DNA from: Malania oleifera | Lineage: Eukaryota > Streptophyta > Magnoliopsida > Santalales > Ximeniaceae | Assembly (NCBI RefSeq): GCF_029873635.1 | Contig: NC_080426.1 | Span: forward strand, 58,560,673-58,624,672 | Direction of reading: 5' to 3' | DNA: 64,000 nt | Part shown: in pieces, positions 46,864 through 57,640 of the stretch | Layout: the number at the start of each line of letters is the position of its first letter | How positions within the stretch are numbered: the first letter of the stretch is position 1 | Program-made: the position numbers and the translations under genes | Notes under the pieces: generated by a model | The model's input: only the letters and a program-made list of their open reading frames with translations | Told to the model about the DNA's origin: nothing | Database searches by the model: none

Positions 46864-47262
46864 CTTATTTTGAAAAGTCAAAATTGGTGGCTGGGGTGTT
46901 TATTCTCTTTTGTTGGGGTTATTTTAGAGGAGCAATAAAAGGAGGCCACATGTGCATGCAAAGTGATTGGCAATTGGACTTTCAAACAACAATAAAAAAA
47001 AAAAAAGAAGCTAGACTTTGAAATTGGGTTGTGCACACCTTCAGTCAAAAGAAGAAAACCAAAGAGTGTGGGTGATGTACAAGCTTTTGAAGTGTGCGCT
47101 GAAACAAAAAAAAAAAAAAGGTGAGGTCGGGTCTTGATGTGACCCAGCCATGTAATGTGAGAGTTGGGGTGAGGCGCATAAAGGAAAAAAAAAAGGTAGG
47201 GTTTTAGATTATTTTGGGAGGTCTTCTTTTGGAGAGGCCGAAAAGGAGGCCGCACAGGGCCA
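46537..47262 (+). repeat. Athila 3' LTR, truncated
   Basis: Matches LTR1 from TGATGACTGGCATA to the GGAGGCCGCACAGGG region, then stops after about 726 of 1658 bp. It abuts RNase H coding sequence of the Tekay-like element in the opposite orientation. Confidence 0.8.
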
Positions 47263-47732
47263 CACAGTTGCCGAGAGGCATATGCCACAACCTCCCTATG
47301 TTGCATTAATACGCACCCAAGCCCTTTCCGAGATGCATCACTATAAATCACAAAACCACCTTCTCCAAATGGAATGGTCAGTACCGGAGCAGTGACGAGT
47401 CATTGTTTCAACCCCTGGAAGCTTTGCTCACATCCATCTGTCCACTCATACCTCACATTCTTTCTTTTCAACCTTGTCAAAGGACTTGATAATTTAGAAA
47501 ACTCTTCCACGAATTGGTGATAATATCCTACCAGACCTAAGAAACTCATGACCTCATGAACATTTTTCGGTCTCGCCCAATCCACTACTACCTTTATCTT
47601 ACTTGAATCCGTAGCAATACCACCCCTAGATATCACATGTCTTAGGAATGTAACTTTCTTCAGCCAAAACTCACATTTCTTGAACTTAACATAAAGCTTC
47701 CTTTCTCTTAACACTTGAAGTACCAACCTCAA
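47263..47732 (-). pseudogene. Tekay-like RT thumb and partial RNase H
   Basis: 47400-47732 (minus) carries C-E-F-W-L-K-K-V-T-F-L and S-F-L-G-L-V-G-Y-Y, the thumb region. 47265-47399 carries the start of RNase H with Y-S-D-A-S-R-K-G-L-G-C-V-L-M-Q and A-S-R-Q-L. The frame then runs into Athila LTR DNA. RNase H is therefore cut about 40 residues in. Confidence 0.78.
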
Positions 47733-47759
47733 ATGATTCTCATGCTCCTCAAGACTCTT

Positions 47760-48386
47760 TAAATAAACTAAAATGCCATCAATGAATACCAGAAAAAACT
47801 AATCTAGATATTGATGGAAGACCCTATCCATAAGGTCCATAAATGTAGTAAGAGCATTATTCAGTTTGAATGGCATAACCAAGAACTCATAGTGACCATA
47901 CCTAGTTCATAATGCAGTCTTCGGAACATCCTCTAATTTGACCTTCCCTGATGATACCTGGATTGGAGATCGATCTTAAAAAAGAGTCGCGTTCCCTGGA
48001 TTTGGTCAAACAAATCATTTATCTGAGGTAGTGGGAACTTGTTCTTTATTGTCACCTTATTTATTTCCCGGTAATTGATGCACATCCTCATCGACTGGTC
48101 TTTATTTTTAACAAAAAAGAACCGGTGCTCCCCAGGGTGACACACTAGGTCTGATGAATCCCTTATCCATTAATTCCTGTAACTGCTCCTTCAACTCCTT
48201 CAATTCTGCTGGAACCATTCTGTATGGAGCCTTAGAGATTGGTGCCTTTCTTGGAAGTAGATTAATAACAAACTCAACTTTATGATTAGGAGGCAACCCA
48301 GGTAAGTCCTCTGGAAATACATCTGAGAACTCCCTCACTACTAGGATATCCTCAAGTTTTAGTTCCTCCATTGGTGCCTCTTTCAC
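47760..48386 (-). pseudogene. Tekay-like reverse transcriptase
   Basis: Pieces at 48108-48386 ([21 protein letters not shown]) and 47933-48145 ([19 protein letters not shown]) are joined by a frameshift near 48115. Near 47785 the catalytic motif reads F-I-D-G-I-L where F-I-D-D-I-L is expected. Inactive. Confidence 0.8.
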
Positions 48387-48631
48387 ACATGCTAGGTACC
48401 CTTAGCATCCATCCAAGAGTAGCCTTTTTCCTGAATAACTGACAGTATCCGTGGTGAAGAGCACACGCATGACCCAAAAAATTTATACTCCTACTTCCCA
48501 GGAGGTCTGAACACTACCTCCTTCCTGTAACAGTCAATACTAGCATAATTGGAGGCTAGTCAGTCCATCCCCAAAATCACATCAAATCCATACATGTCAA
48601 ACACCACTAGATTATCAGGTAGCATTCTTTC

Positions 48632-48943
48632 CTAAACACCAATTGGATAATTTTTAAGTACTTTTCTACATACCACCACGGTTCCCGCCAGCGTGACCAC
48701 AGATAGGTATGTATCTAATAGCTGAGTTCCCACCCCACACATCTTAATATACCTCAGAGATAGGAATGAATGTGTTGCTCTTGAATCAAATAATACAATA
48801 GCTTTATTTGCAAAAATATAAATATTACCTGTCACCACGTCACTTGTATTTTTACATCTCCTGGTGTAAGAGAATAAACCCGCACCTGGACGGTGTTCCT
48901 CTGATACCCGTCTCGAGGTTCCTGATTGTTTCCCCAGTATCAA
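48632..48943 (-). pseudogene. Tekay-like aspartic protease
   Basis: Contains L-F-D-S-R-A-T-H-S-F, the protease active-site loop with Arg in place of the Gly of D-S-G-A-T-H-S-F. The preceding A-N-K-A-I-V strand and following S-L-R-Y fit the family. Probably inactive. Confidence 0.78.
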
Positions 48944-48969
48944 TTAAGAGTAGGTCCATTAATCAGTGG

Positions 48970-49085
48970 CCCACGACATTATCATGCAAAATGGTTGTGT
49001 TTATCGCAATGATAGCAGATAACTCCTCCGACTCGGCACTCACCCCAATGCCTCATATTACATCTAAGACAAGGAGGGTGTGATG
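48970..49085 (-). pseudogene. Tekay-like gag zinc-finger region
   Basis: Reading minus-strand DNA gives C-L-R-C-N-M-R-H-W-G-E-C followed by C-Y-H-C-D-K-H-N-H. This is the double Cys/His arrangement seen at the end of Tekay gag. Some spacing residues are changed. Confidence 0.65.
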
Positions 49086-49227
49086 AATTACCTTGATAAG
49101 GTTGATTCCCCATATTCGGTTTTTGGCCCACATTGTTGTTATTCCTCATCCATAGATCCTAACTAGTACCAGCATGAAAACTAGAAGGCATGGGTCTCTT
49201 CCTCTGGTTCTATATCCCTGCACTTCT

Positions 49228-49727
49228 CTATAGGATCGTCTCCAACACCATGGATTTATCCACCAACTCCAAGAAGGTCTGAACTTGGAATGCCACTATC
49301 TGCTCGTAGATCCTCAGACTCAGGCTTTTCTCGAATCTTTGTGTCTTCTTTGACTCTTCTGGGACCATATACGAGGTGAATCGAGACAGCTCCACGAACT
49401 TGGCCGCATATTGTTGCATGGTCAAGTTCCCCTGAGTCAAGTTAGTGAACTCCTACGCCTTTGCATCCTTGGTGGAAACGGGGAAGTACCGATCAGAGAA
49501 GAGCTCCTTGAAACAATCCATGTTAGAATTGCGGGTACTGGCTTCTGTTCTTCTACAAACTTCACCAATATCCACCAATGCTTGGCCTCTGCCGTCATTT
49601 TAAAGGTGGTATACAGGACCTTCTGTTCACTTGTGCAGTAAAGGACTGCCAATATTTTCTCTATCTCTTGAACCCAATTCTCTGCAACTATTGGGTCAGC
49701 TCCTCCCGCAAACGTCGGGGGATTCAT
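49228..49727 (-). pseudogene. Tekay-like gag capsid region
   Basis: 49437-49727 has N-P-P-T-F-A-G-G-A-D-P, A-E-N-W-V-Q-E-I-E-K-I and A-K-H-W-W. After a frameshift near 49540, 49228-49440 has [18 protein letters not shown] and K-K-T-Q-R-F-E. This is the classic retrotransposon gag pattern. Confidence 0.8.
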
Positions 49728-49929
49728 AAGGGTAGATTGCTCAATAGAGAAACCCTGGTCAATGGGTGGGTAGCTCTACCCCATATAGGTCCGCATGATC
49801 TCTGCCATGACCTCCTGGGTTAAACCACGCAGTACTGATGTGGAATCAATGTTGTCCTCGCTAGAAGCCCCCAGATTGCTACCTCCTCCAACATTCACCT
49901 TGATATACCTGGGGTCTATCCTGAAGATG

Positions 49930-50630
49930 GGACAACACATCATTTTAGAATCCTAAAATCATAACATAATTGGTACAAATGAACCAATTTAACATCCAAG
50001 TTCTCAATTTAAGGTTCAATCTCACTGCTCAGATACAAAATAGTCGACGGTTTCCCTGAGATTTCCAAAACCATCGACGCTAAAGATACAAAGAGCATGT
50101 TCTTTAAGAAGACCATCGACGATTTGCGAAGGCCCTAGAAAACCATCGACAATTTTGCCTCTGTATGCCTCACTAAATCCCTCTTTTTATAAAAAATGTT
50201 ACCCACTTAAAAAAAAAATGAACCTCTAATCACACACATAATTACAATGTCCCGAATACTAAACGATAAGTATCCTAGTGTTATAAATGGTGGCTTAATT
50301 CTTATAATGACAACTTTTCACTAAGAGAAGAACATAATGTAGTCTTTTGGGAGAAAAACCGTTGATAATTCGCTGTGACTTTTCTAAAATTGTCGATTAT
50401 TTTAGGAAATCCAAGGAAACCCTCAATGGACTTCTACTTCCAGTTGCAAGAAAAAATCCAAGATTCCAACCTGCTTAGTGTATTTTACCCCGATATGCAT
50501 CCTATACCCGACCCACCTTACAACACCTAGCCTACTCATTCCTACCCTCATCATAGATCATACCTATACTCTGGTAATATTATCCGCTAAAGTCTACAAA
50601 ACCTAGCAACCTAGGCTTTAATACCATAGT
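49930..50630 (-). other. 5' leader of the Tekay-like element with GTCGA motifs and mutated PBS
   Basis: Non-coding DNA between gag and the 5' LTR. It holds scattered ACC(G/A)TCGA(C/T)(G/A) motifs (about 50043, 50075, 50107, 50143, 50351 and 50391). The PBS next to the LTR reads, on the minus strand, TGGTATTAAAGCC (about 50614-50626), a mutated initiator-Met site. Confidence 0.6.
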
Positions 50631-51543
50631 TGTAATGCCTCAAAACATACGTACCTCTTATACAACATCTGTAACGTATCTCTGATACCACAGTTGTCAC
50701 TACCCGAAACCCAATAGGGTCCAGGGTACGCCTTTCCATAACTAAATTTAAAACAACAAGCAGTGGAGACAAAATAAACCTCAAATACCATGCCATAGTA
50801 CTAAACCCATCATTATTATTACATAAGCATCTCCCCAAAAAAAGTATTACATCCCAAGGTACACAAAAGCATAATTAGTTTAGTTTCATACAAACACCTA
50901 CCCTAACTATACTATCTACACCCTACTCTGTAGCTCCTAGTCCTGATTCCCTGTATTTCCTGAAATGTGAAATAATTATTGGGATGAGACACATTTTAGT
51001 AAGAAGGAATAAATTATCATCAGTGTGTGGCTAACATGAGTTTTAGTGTAAGCAAATATATCCATTAATTTAACTTTAATTGAAAAGGCATTTATAAACT
51101 GTACTCACACCAATATAGTTGAAAGTACATATTTTCCTTCAGTTAATAACTCTGGCTCAATAATAGCCCCAAGTTTGTAAATCTATAATTATGATTAAAA
51201 GAACTCCTCATTGTGGACTAACGACATGTTTAACCCCCATGACGGGTTGTGCGGTCCAGAGACTGAACTTAGCCTTGGCTAGCCTACCACCAAGTTAAGT
51301 CAAAGTAACTCATCTGTAAGTCTAATTTGCCTACTGCAACCTTGTCCGGACTCCAGGAGGGTACAACATCTCTTCGCGGCCAAATATCTTTTCATGCCTA
51401 CACTTCCACAATAGTGTGGCTACACTAACAATTTTCACTAACTACGGTATCAAGCATTCATCACACCTGGTCCATCAGGGTTCTTAAACCATACATTGCA
51501 ATTTACATAATAAAACAATTAAAATGATCTCAATTTCTCAACA
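50631..51543 (-). repeat. Tekay-like 5' LTR, 3' portion
   Basis: Matches 38868-39786. It is separated from the rest of the LTR (54382-55317) by the copia solo LTR inserted between duplicated CAACA sites. Confidence 0.82.
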
Positions 51544-51967
51544 TGTTGAATTTTTGAGTTAGATCCCTATTTTGATGTTGAAAAAGCACCTGTATCTCAT
51601 GCGTGCATTTAGCATTTTTGAACAAGTTCATGATTCAGCACACACATGAGGTAAAGGACATGGAAGTCAGAAGGGATGTAATGACCACACACTCAAGTGC
51701 ATTCCATGATCCCGAAAGAGTAAAAGAAGAAGACATTAATTTATGTTGTATATGCATCTAATTTTTATTATTTGGTCTATAATAATGCATACATCTGCAT
51801 GATATGGTTATATGCTCAAACAAGACCATAAATTGACCATAGGGAACCAAATGACCTTAAGGCACTAAACATTTCTTAGAAAAACCTTTTTCATAAAAGT
51901 TAAAATCATAAAAAAGGTTTAGAAATAATTTAGGTCAAAATTAAGGCAAAATATTTATTGTTTAACG

Positions 51968-52345
51968 CCCTCGATCGATTGACCAGTTCGAGCTTTAATC
52001 AGCTAAGTCGATCGAATCAACGCGGAGTCAAAATTTGACTTTGCTAGGCCGACCGACTTTCTTTTGAACGCTCCTTCCACGGTCGGCCGTCGTAAAATTC
52101 AATCTCCTTCATCTTCCTCGGTCGACTGGCCAAATCAGTTAAAAAATGCCTTGGTCGACTGAACCCACGAAGGGTTCCAAGTCGCCCAACGATGGTCGAC
52201 CGTCCAGCTTCTCTAGTCAATTGAACTCGTTTTTAATTCAAATTTATTGTGAGACCTCAGCTGACTGGCCATGTGCTCAATCAACCAAGCTTGCATGGTC
52301 AGTCGATGGGCCCATGCCTAGGTCGACCAAACTTCTTGGGTTCCA
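51968..52345 (+). repeat. array of GGTCGACC-type palindromes upstream of the copia LTR TATA box
   Basis: Contains four exact GTCGAC cores (52121, 52154, 52195, 52322) and about ten relatives (TCGATCGA, GGTCGGCC, GACCGACT, GTCAGTCGA). They alternate with GAAC- or AAAT-containing spacers of 20-50 bp. It lies 110 bp before the TATA box at 52438. Confidence 0.7.
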
Positions 52346-53019
52346 GCATTTTTAAATGTTAAAAACATGTTTAAAATTAATTAATTTTTTCTAAAAATAC
52401 CGAGCATGTCCCCAACGGTCATATTTTCCTAAAAATCTATAAACACCCCTTTATAAGCCTAGATTAACAACTGATTAACTCCAAATTCTCTCTAAACCTT
52501 TGTTAATCAAAGTTCTCCCAAACCAATTTTTATTGCTAAAATCATTTCTTTGGGGAAATTTTTTCAAACAAATCTCTCCAACTCTCTTTCATTCATTTAT
52601 TTCAAAAATCATCTTTGAAGTGAGTATTTTTATTTGGGCACTTATTTTATCATCTCACATGCATATATTCTCACTTAGTATTTATTTTTGAAAATCATTT
52701 TTGAGAGTATTGCTTAACTTTCTCCTGATTATTTTCATGATAAATATTTTTGGGAGAAATTATTTATTGCCCAAATATTTTTCTTGAACTTAAACTCCAG
52801 ATTCTCCAAATATTTTTATCTGCAAAAATCTTTGTTGGAGATTATATCTTTTATACACACATATATTTGTTGTGCAAAAATTATTGGATAAGCACCCTTA
52901 CTCTACTGAGCATATTTCATATCATATTAGAGTGTGGGTAATACACCATAGAAGAAAGGCGTAAAAGGATTAGATGTTACTACCCATATCAATAAGGTGC
53001 ACCTTTCTTTTCGAGAGCC

Positions 53020-53100
53020 TTCCCATAAGAACTCCACGGTTAAGCGTGCTTGACTTGGAGTAATCTTGGGATGGGTGACCTCGTAAGAAGTTTTCTCAAG
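53020..53100 (+). ncRNA. 5S rRNA-like promoter segment in Cassandra LTR1
   Basis: AAGAACTCCACGGTTAAGCG and GGATGGGTGACCTC match plant 5S rRNA. Box A (GGTTAAGCGTGC, 53038-53049) and box C (GGATGGGTGACC, 53069-53080) are nearly intact, so RNA polymerase III could start here. It is not a true 5S gene. Confidence 0.85.
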
Positions 53101-53446
53101 AAGTGTGTGAGTGAAGACAAAGCACACTGAAAAGGACACATGTTGGTCTGTGGGGCCAGCCATTAGTTCGATAAGGCCCATCTCCCTGTTGTTTGGTCCA
53201 GGTAGAGGAGGAGAGATGCAATGCTCCCTGGTAGACCTAGGTTGGGGTGTTACAAATAGTATCAGAGACATTACCCAACCAAAAGTGTGATGAGATTCAC
53301 ATAGCCTGGGTTTGGAAATGTGGGTTCGCAACGAAGACGTTGGGTTCTATAAGTGCGGGAGAATGTGATACCCCATTGAAGAAATACTTAAAAGAATTAG
53401 ATGTTACTACCCATATCAATAAGGTACACCTTTCTTTTCGGGAGCC

Positions 53447-53527
53447 TTCCCATAAGAACTCCACGATTAAGCATAGATGGCTTGGAGTAATCTTAGAATG
53501 GGTGACCTTCTGGGAAGTTTTCTTAGG
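53447..53527 (+). ncRNA. 5S rRNA-like segment in Cassandra LTR2
   Basis: The same region in the second LTR. Box C is kept (AGAATGGGTGACC, 53495-53507) but box A is mutated (GATTAAGCATAG, near 53465). The two copies have therefore diverged unequally since insertion. Confidence 0.82.
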
Positions 53528-53757
53528 AAGTGTGTGAGTGAGGACAAAGCGCACTAAAAATGACATGTGTTGGTCAGTGGGGCCAGTCATTAGTCCGATA
53601 AGGCCCACCCCCTGTTGTTTGGTCCAGGCGGAGGAGAAGAGACGCAGTACTCCCTGGCTGACCAAGGTTGGGGCGTTACAGTGTGCATTTTATAAGCTTA
53701 AGTGTGTACATCCCAGCTTATTGTTTGAAGTATGTAATATGTACAAAAATGTTTTTA

Positions 53758-53990
53758 ATAGACCGGTTGGGTTCATCTTGTTAATTGAACTGGGGAGTCT
53801 TCGCCCCATAAGGGAGACCGGTTGGGTTCAGCCCGTAATTGAACTGGGGAATCTCCGCCCCGTAAGGAATACCAGTTCGGTTTAGCCTGGTAACTGAGCT
53901 GGGGTATTCCTCGCTCTGTAAGGAGAGGTGTGTAGGTTGGGGTCAACCCTGTAATTTGACCTGGGGTTTAACTTGCCCCGTAAGAAAAGG
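53758..53990 (+). repeat. four tandem units of about 57 bp in the copia LTR
   Basis: Units start near 53760, 53816, 53870 and 53925 with (G)ACCGGTTGGGTTCA variants and end with CCCCGTAAGGA variants. The inner part is AATTGAACTGGGG. Related repeats lie in reverse at 60745-60900 in the other copia LTR. Confidence 0.75.
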
Positions 53991-54984
53991 TTGTAACGGC
54001 TTCTGCTCCGCCCGCTTAAGTGAGCAGGTATAGTGGAATCCTTGGAGGGTATGCCCAAGGGGGGGACGTAGGCTGGTTTGTCCGAACCTTGATAACAAAT
54101 ATCGTGTGTGTCTCTCTCCTTATCTCATTTAATTTCTACACTTTAAATTCAGCATGTATATGCTTATTCATTTATGGTTACAACTAATTGCATGCACACA
54201 TTTATTTTAAATAAGATACATGTGTATGTCTACACATATTGCTCATTCAGTTTTACATACACGATCATAATAAAAATGGGATATGATATGTGATGAATCA
54301 ACATAAATGTTTAATTTAATCAAAATATTTTTAAAACCCAATTAACCCCCCTTTTGGGATCACACTGATTCCAACACAACACATAATTCACAATAATCCC
54401 TCCCCATCAATCTCGACAATGAATTTCTCAACAATCATATAATCAGTATATCACTGTGAAATTCACAATCTCTGCATTATTTTCAGCATTTCAAGAACTC
54501 AGTATTAAAACCACAAATTTTTTCATATAATACCATAACAAATCCCACGAGTTTAATTATGTAATATAAAACAAGCCATTCTCATGTCACACTTATTTGA
54601 GTGTTAAATCAAAATATAATCGGTATGGTTTGCTGAAAATAAAGGTATGATCACCTCCATAGTTTAATGCAACTCCAAATATATGTTTTACAAGAAAAAG
54701 GAGATGATCACCCTACTCACTTTAACTTTTCCTAAATATTTGTATAATAGCAAAAATCAACCACATACTCAAGTTTAATCGGTTCAATTTCTACAAAATA
54801 CTGACATAATATATTCCCTTTATCTAATACCAAAGATAGGCTTACCACGTTCTTGAAACTGAGCCTACAGCTTTCGAGAGACAGAACCCGAGTTTTCGTA
54901 AACCTGGTTGAGGAGAGAGAGACAATCGGAGAGGAGAGAGAGAGAGGATCGGGAGTGGGAGTGGAGACTTGGGAGAGCTTAGTG

Positions 54985-54986
<2 letters not shown>

Positions 54987-55029
<43 letters not shown>
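54987..55029. repeat. (GA)n microsatellite
   Basis: GA dinucleotides in the Tekay-like LTR. Frames on both strands through it (Arg-Glu or Leu-Ser repeats) are artefacts. Confidence 0.9.
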
Positions 55030-55033
<4 letters not shown>

Positions 55034-55234
55034 AAAAAACATGAGATCCTCCCCACTTAAAGACCCTCAACCACCCAAAACTGTTGACGGTTTTCCTAAA
55101 ACGTCGATGATTTGATCTCATACCAAAACAATTCTTTCCGTTTTCTTACTTATAGGCTCTCGGTTGTCTGAAACAATCGACGGTTTCCTTGAGCTCCCTG
55201 AAACCGTCGATGGTTTGATCTTGTACAAAACCAA

Positions 55235-55302
<68 letters not shown>
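55235..55302. repeat. (ATT)n microsatellite
   Basis: About 22 ATT units just inside the start of the Tekay-like LTR. The Leu-run frame through it is an artefact. Confidence 0.92.
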
Positions 55303-55303
<1 letters not shown>

Positions 55304-55317
55304 TCGAGGTCCTTACA

Positions 55318-56214
55318 ACAGGAGTGAGAGGTTCACTACCATTGAGAAAGATACTTTAAAGCTATGGACGTGGGTTTGAGAAGCTTGTTCATCCCCAAGT
55401 AGCAAACACAAACCAAAAGAGCTTGACTATCATGGATGGACAACCACCACCAATACAAGTTCAATTACAGGTGTATACCAATGGGAACTAGCAGTTGGGG
55501 TTGGGACAAGGAAGGCCAAGTGCTTTTCCTTTCTTTACTGATTACCGGTGCATCCATTCTATGTTTAAAACTATCTTGATTTTGTTCGATGGCTTCACCT
55601 CTGAGGTCTTGCCTTAGAAGTAGTTTAGAATAAATCTGTTATATATAACTCACCTCAAAGAGCATTCAAATGGCTCTCTTAGTGTTGGTAAACTCATATC
55701 TAATATGGTTGAGTTTATTTTAGTCTATAGTCTTGCTAAAGACCTTATTATAGTATTAACAATGAATTAGGTCTTATCAATAAAGAACCTGCTTTGGTGC
55801 ACAATATACTAACCTAATGTTTGATACGTTATAATGGAATAATAAGAGTGTAATGGAATGAAACTTTATGTTATAGAAAAGTAAAATTATAAAGATTAAT
55901 TTTATTTTACTCCATTCAATTCTTGCTATTGACATCAGGTTTTGGAGGTCCTTTTTAGTTGCCAACATTTGAGTGAGCATTTACAAATCAAAAAAGTATA
56001 GACAATCAAATCATTGATGTTTTAACTTGTCCATTTATTTTAAAAGACACAATTGGTACTTTACTTTGGTTTTGAAAAGGAAAAATAAAGGAAAACGTTT
56101 TTGAAAAGATATCAGATTTGGGAGAACATTGGTGAATAAGGAAGGTAATACTTTAAATTCATTTTTATTAGAATTTAAATAATTAGTATCCTAAAACACC
56201 CATTCCATATATAG
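55318..56214. other. intergenic spacer
   Basis: AT-rich DNA with no recognised gene or element. Its right end TATAG is the duplication of the following solo LTR. Confidence 0.5.
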
Positions 56215-56283
56215 TGTAACAACCCAAATAATAATATTATTTGAATAATTAAGAGGAAGAAAATTTTCCAGGGGCCTCATCAA

Positions 56284-56479
56284 CGAACACAGGGGATTCG
56301 TCGACGAAGGCATAAGAGGACCTTGTCGACGAAGACAAGATTCATCGATGAGAAGATACCGAGAGGGGTTTAGGCAGTCTGAATTTCATCGACGAGGAGG
56401 TAAGGTTCGTCAACGAAATTACTAAAGGACTCGTCGATGAGGTGACGTGTCTCGTCGACGAATCTGGCCCTATAAATAG
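56284..56479 (+). promoter_or_regulatory. TCGTCGACGA array and TATA box of the solo LTR
   Basis: Exact GTCGAC cores at 56300, 56325 and 56454, with variants (CATCAACGAA, CATCGATGAG, CATCGACGAG, CGTCAACGAA, CGTCGATGAG) between, about every 20-30 bp. The last core is 11 bp from TATAAATAG at 56471. The layout suggests a promoter-proximal control region. Confidence 0.65.
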
Positions 56480-56999
56480 TGAAAAACTCTTATTTTTATC
56501 TAATTTCAGTGCCCCTCTCTCTCTTGTCTCTCTCTCATACGGTCTCTCCCACTTCTCTCTTCGTTTTCGGGCCCGTTTCTTGCCGGATCGAAGATCTGAG
56601 GCTACCACGATGCTCCTAGAGAAGTTCTTTGCAAGTCTGCCATAGTTGATCGTTGGAAAAGTTGGTTTAGATTTCGTCTCAATCTCAGGGTAAGACATTT
56701 TATTCAATATTTGTCTTTCCCCAGTTATGAGAAATGTTGTAGGTAAGAAAATACTGATATTTCGTTTTGGAGGATTTTGTTTTCAAGATGTTGAGTTAGG
56801 AACCCTACGGTATAAAGCCAGAATTTTATAAGGGCTTTTTAAAGTTAAGGTAAGGGAAATATGCTATGCTAGGAATTGTTATAATGTTAATAGAGATTTT
56901 TCACATATGTATATACCATCTTATTACCTAGTTTTACAAAATATGAGTTTTAAATGCTTGTGTGCCCTGAGTGGATAATTTATGTGATGAAGAACGTAT

Positions 57000-57195
57000 A
57001 AAGTTTTTACAGTGTATCATACTATACAGAATACACATACTATACAGAATACACAGATATAGACACTATATACAGTTTATATAGTTTTTCCAATATATGG
57101 AGTTATATAGAATATATAGATATAATTTTATATTCACAGAGATTATACAGAAAGGTATACATGCATATACAGCTTTTATACGAATAGTTTCATAA

Positions 57196-57245
<50 letters not shown>

Positions 57246-57505
57246 CATGTATATAGTTTTACTCAGATCAGTATATATATTACAGCTTTATACAGAACAG
57301 TATATACAGTGTTTATAGTATGCCATATTTCCTATTACCATAACATACAGAGTATACAGACAGAGTATATAGACAGAGTATACAGACAGATATACAAAGA
57401 TAGCATCAAGATGCTACAAATACAGTATACAGAGATTACAGTATTTACAGTACAGAAAGATAGCATTATGGTAATTTTGGAAACATGATGAAAACAGTAA
57501 AAGAG

Positions 57506-57564
<59 letters not shown>

Positions 57565-57640
57565 TCAGATCCCTGAGGAAAGAATATAGACAGATACAGA
57601 TAAAGAAAGAATATAGACAGATACAGATAAAGAATACAAA
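57000..57640. repeat. degenerate TATACAGA repeats with two (AT)n tracts
   Basis: TATACAGA and ATATAGACAGA variants recur many times. Pure AT runs lie at about 57198-57239 and 57515-57560. A 26-bp unit (AATATAGACAGATACAGATA) is repeated at 57587-57640. Confidence 0.75.

Larger units (their letters stand above)
40395..47262 (+). mobile_element. Athila-type Ty3/gypsy element, internally deleted
   Basis: LTR1 at 40395-42052, a PBS of the Athila type (TTTTTGGCACTGTTG), gag, protease, then directly the integrase C-terminus, a long 3' non-coding part, a PPT, and a truncated LTR2 (46537-47262). Reverse transcriptase, RNase H and the integrase core are missing between about 44600 and 44640, so the copy is non-autonomous. 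It is inserted in the minus-strand Tekay-like element. Confidence 0.82.
52937..53680 (+). mobile_element. complete Cassandra TRIM with 5S rRNA-like LTRs
   Basis: LTRs at 52937-53254 and 53364-53680, both ending GG(T/C)GTTACA. A mutated PBS TAGTATCAGAGAC lies at 53257-53269, and a short internal part ends in GTGCGGGAGAA. The target-site duplication GTGTG is perfect (52932-52936, 53681-53685). Each LTR contains a 5S rRNA-like segment, the defining trait of Cassandra. It is nested inside the copia solo LTR. No protein is encoded; frames through it are spurious. Confidence 0.9.
51544..54376 (+). mobile_element. Ty1/copia-type solo LTR with perfect TSD, carrying Cassandra
   Basis: Starts TGTTGAATTTTTGAG and ends CACTGATTCCAACA. 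CAACA flanks both sides (51539-51543 and 54377-54381), and the other Tekay LTR copy (near 39781) shows the uninterrupted site. The right half has GTGGAATCC, GGGGACGTAGGC and GATAACAAATATCGTGTGTG, also found in reverse in the copia LTR at 60427-62662. TATA box at 52438-52443. No internal coding region remains, so it arose by LTR-LTR recombination. Cassandra accounts for 744 bp of the 2833 bp. Confidence 0.8.
38868..55317 (-). mobile_element. Tekay-like Ty3/gypsy element with nested inserts and lost integrase
   Basis: On the minus strand, from right to left: 5' LTR (55317-50631, split by a copia solo LTR), leader, gag, zinc region, protease, reverse transcriptase and part of RNase H (to about 47265). 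The Athila element then intervenes, followed by the 3' LTR (40394-38868). The rest of RNase H, the integrase, and the start of the 3' LTR are absent, so a deletion accompanied or followed the Athila insertion. LTR ends are TGTAAGG...CATTACA. Flanking 5-mers are not a clean match. The reverse transcriptase style ([16 protein letters not shown]) is typical of Tekay/Del chromoviruses. Confidence 0.75.
54377..55317 (-). repeat. Tekay-like 5' LTR, 5' portion
   Basis: Continues the LTR after the copia insertion. It matches 39782-40310, then carries LTR-start DNA not present in the other copy: a (GA)n tract (54987-55029), ACCGTCGA motifs (55080-55215) and an (ATT)n tract that reaches within 15 bp of the LTR end. 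Confidence 0.75.

Noticed and set aside
53020-53527. Possible functional 5S rRNA genes
   Set aside because: Only the central 5S region with boxes A and C is similar; ends and spacing do not fit, and both copies lie in Cassandra LTRs.
52927-53885. Several 96-134 codon frames on both strands
   Set aside because: All lie in Cassandra LTRs or copia LTR tandem repeats, and similar frames recur simply because the LTRs are duplicates.
54842-55379. Leu-Ser, Arg-Glu and poly-Leu frames
   Set aside because: They read through the (GA)n and (ATT)n tracts of an LTR.
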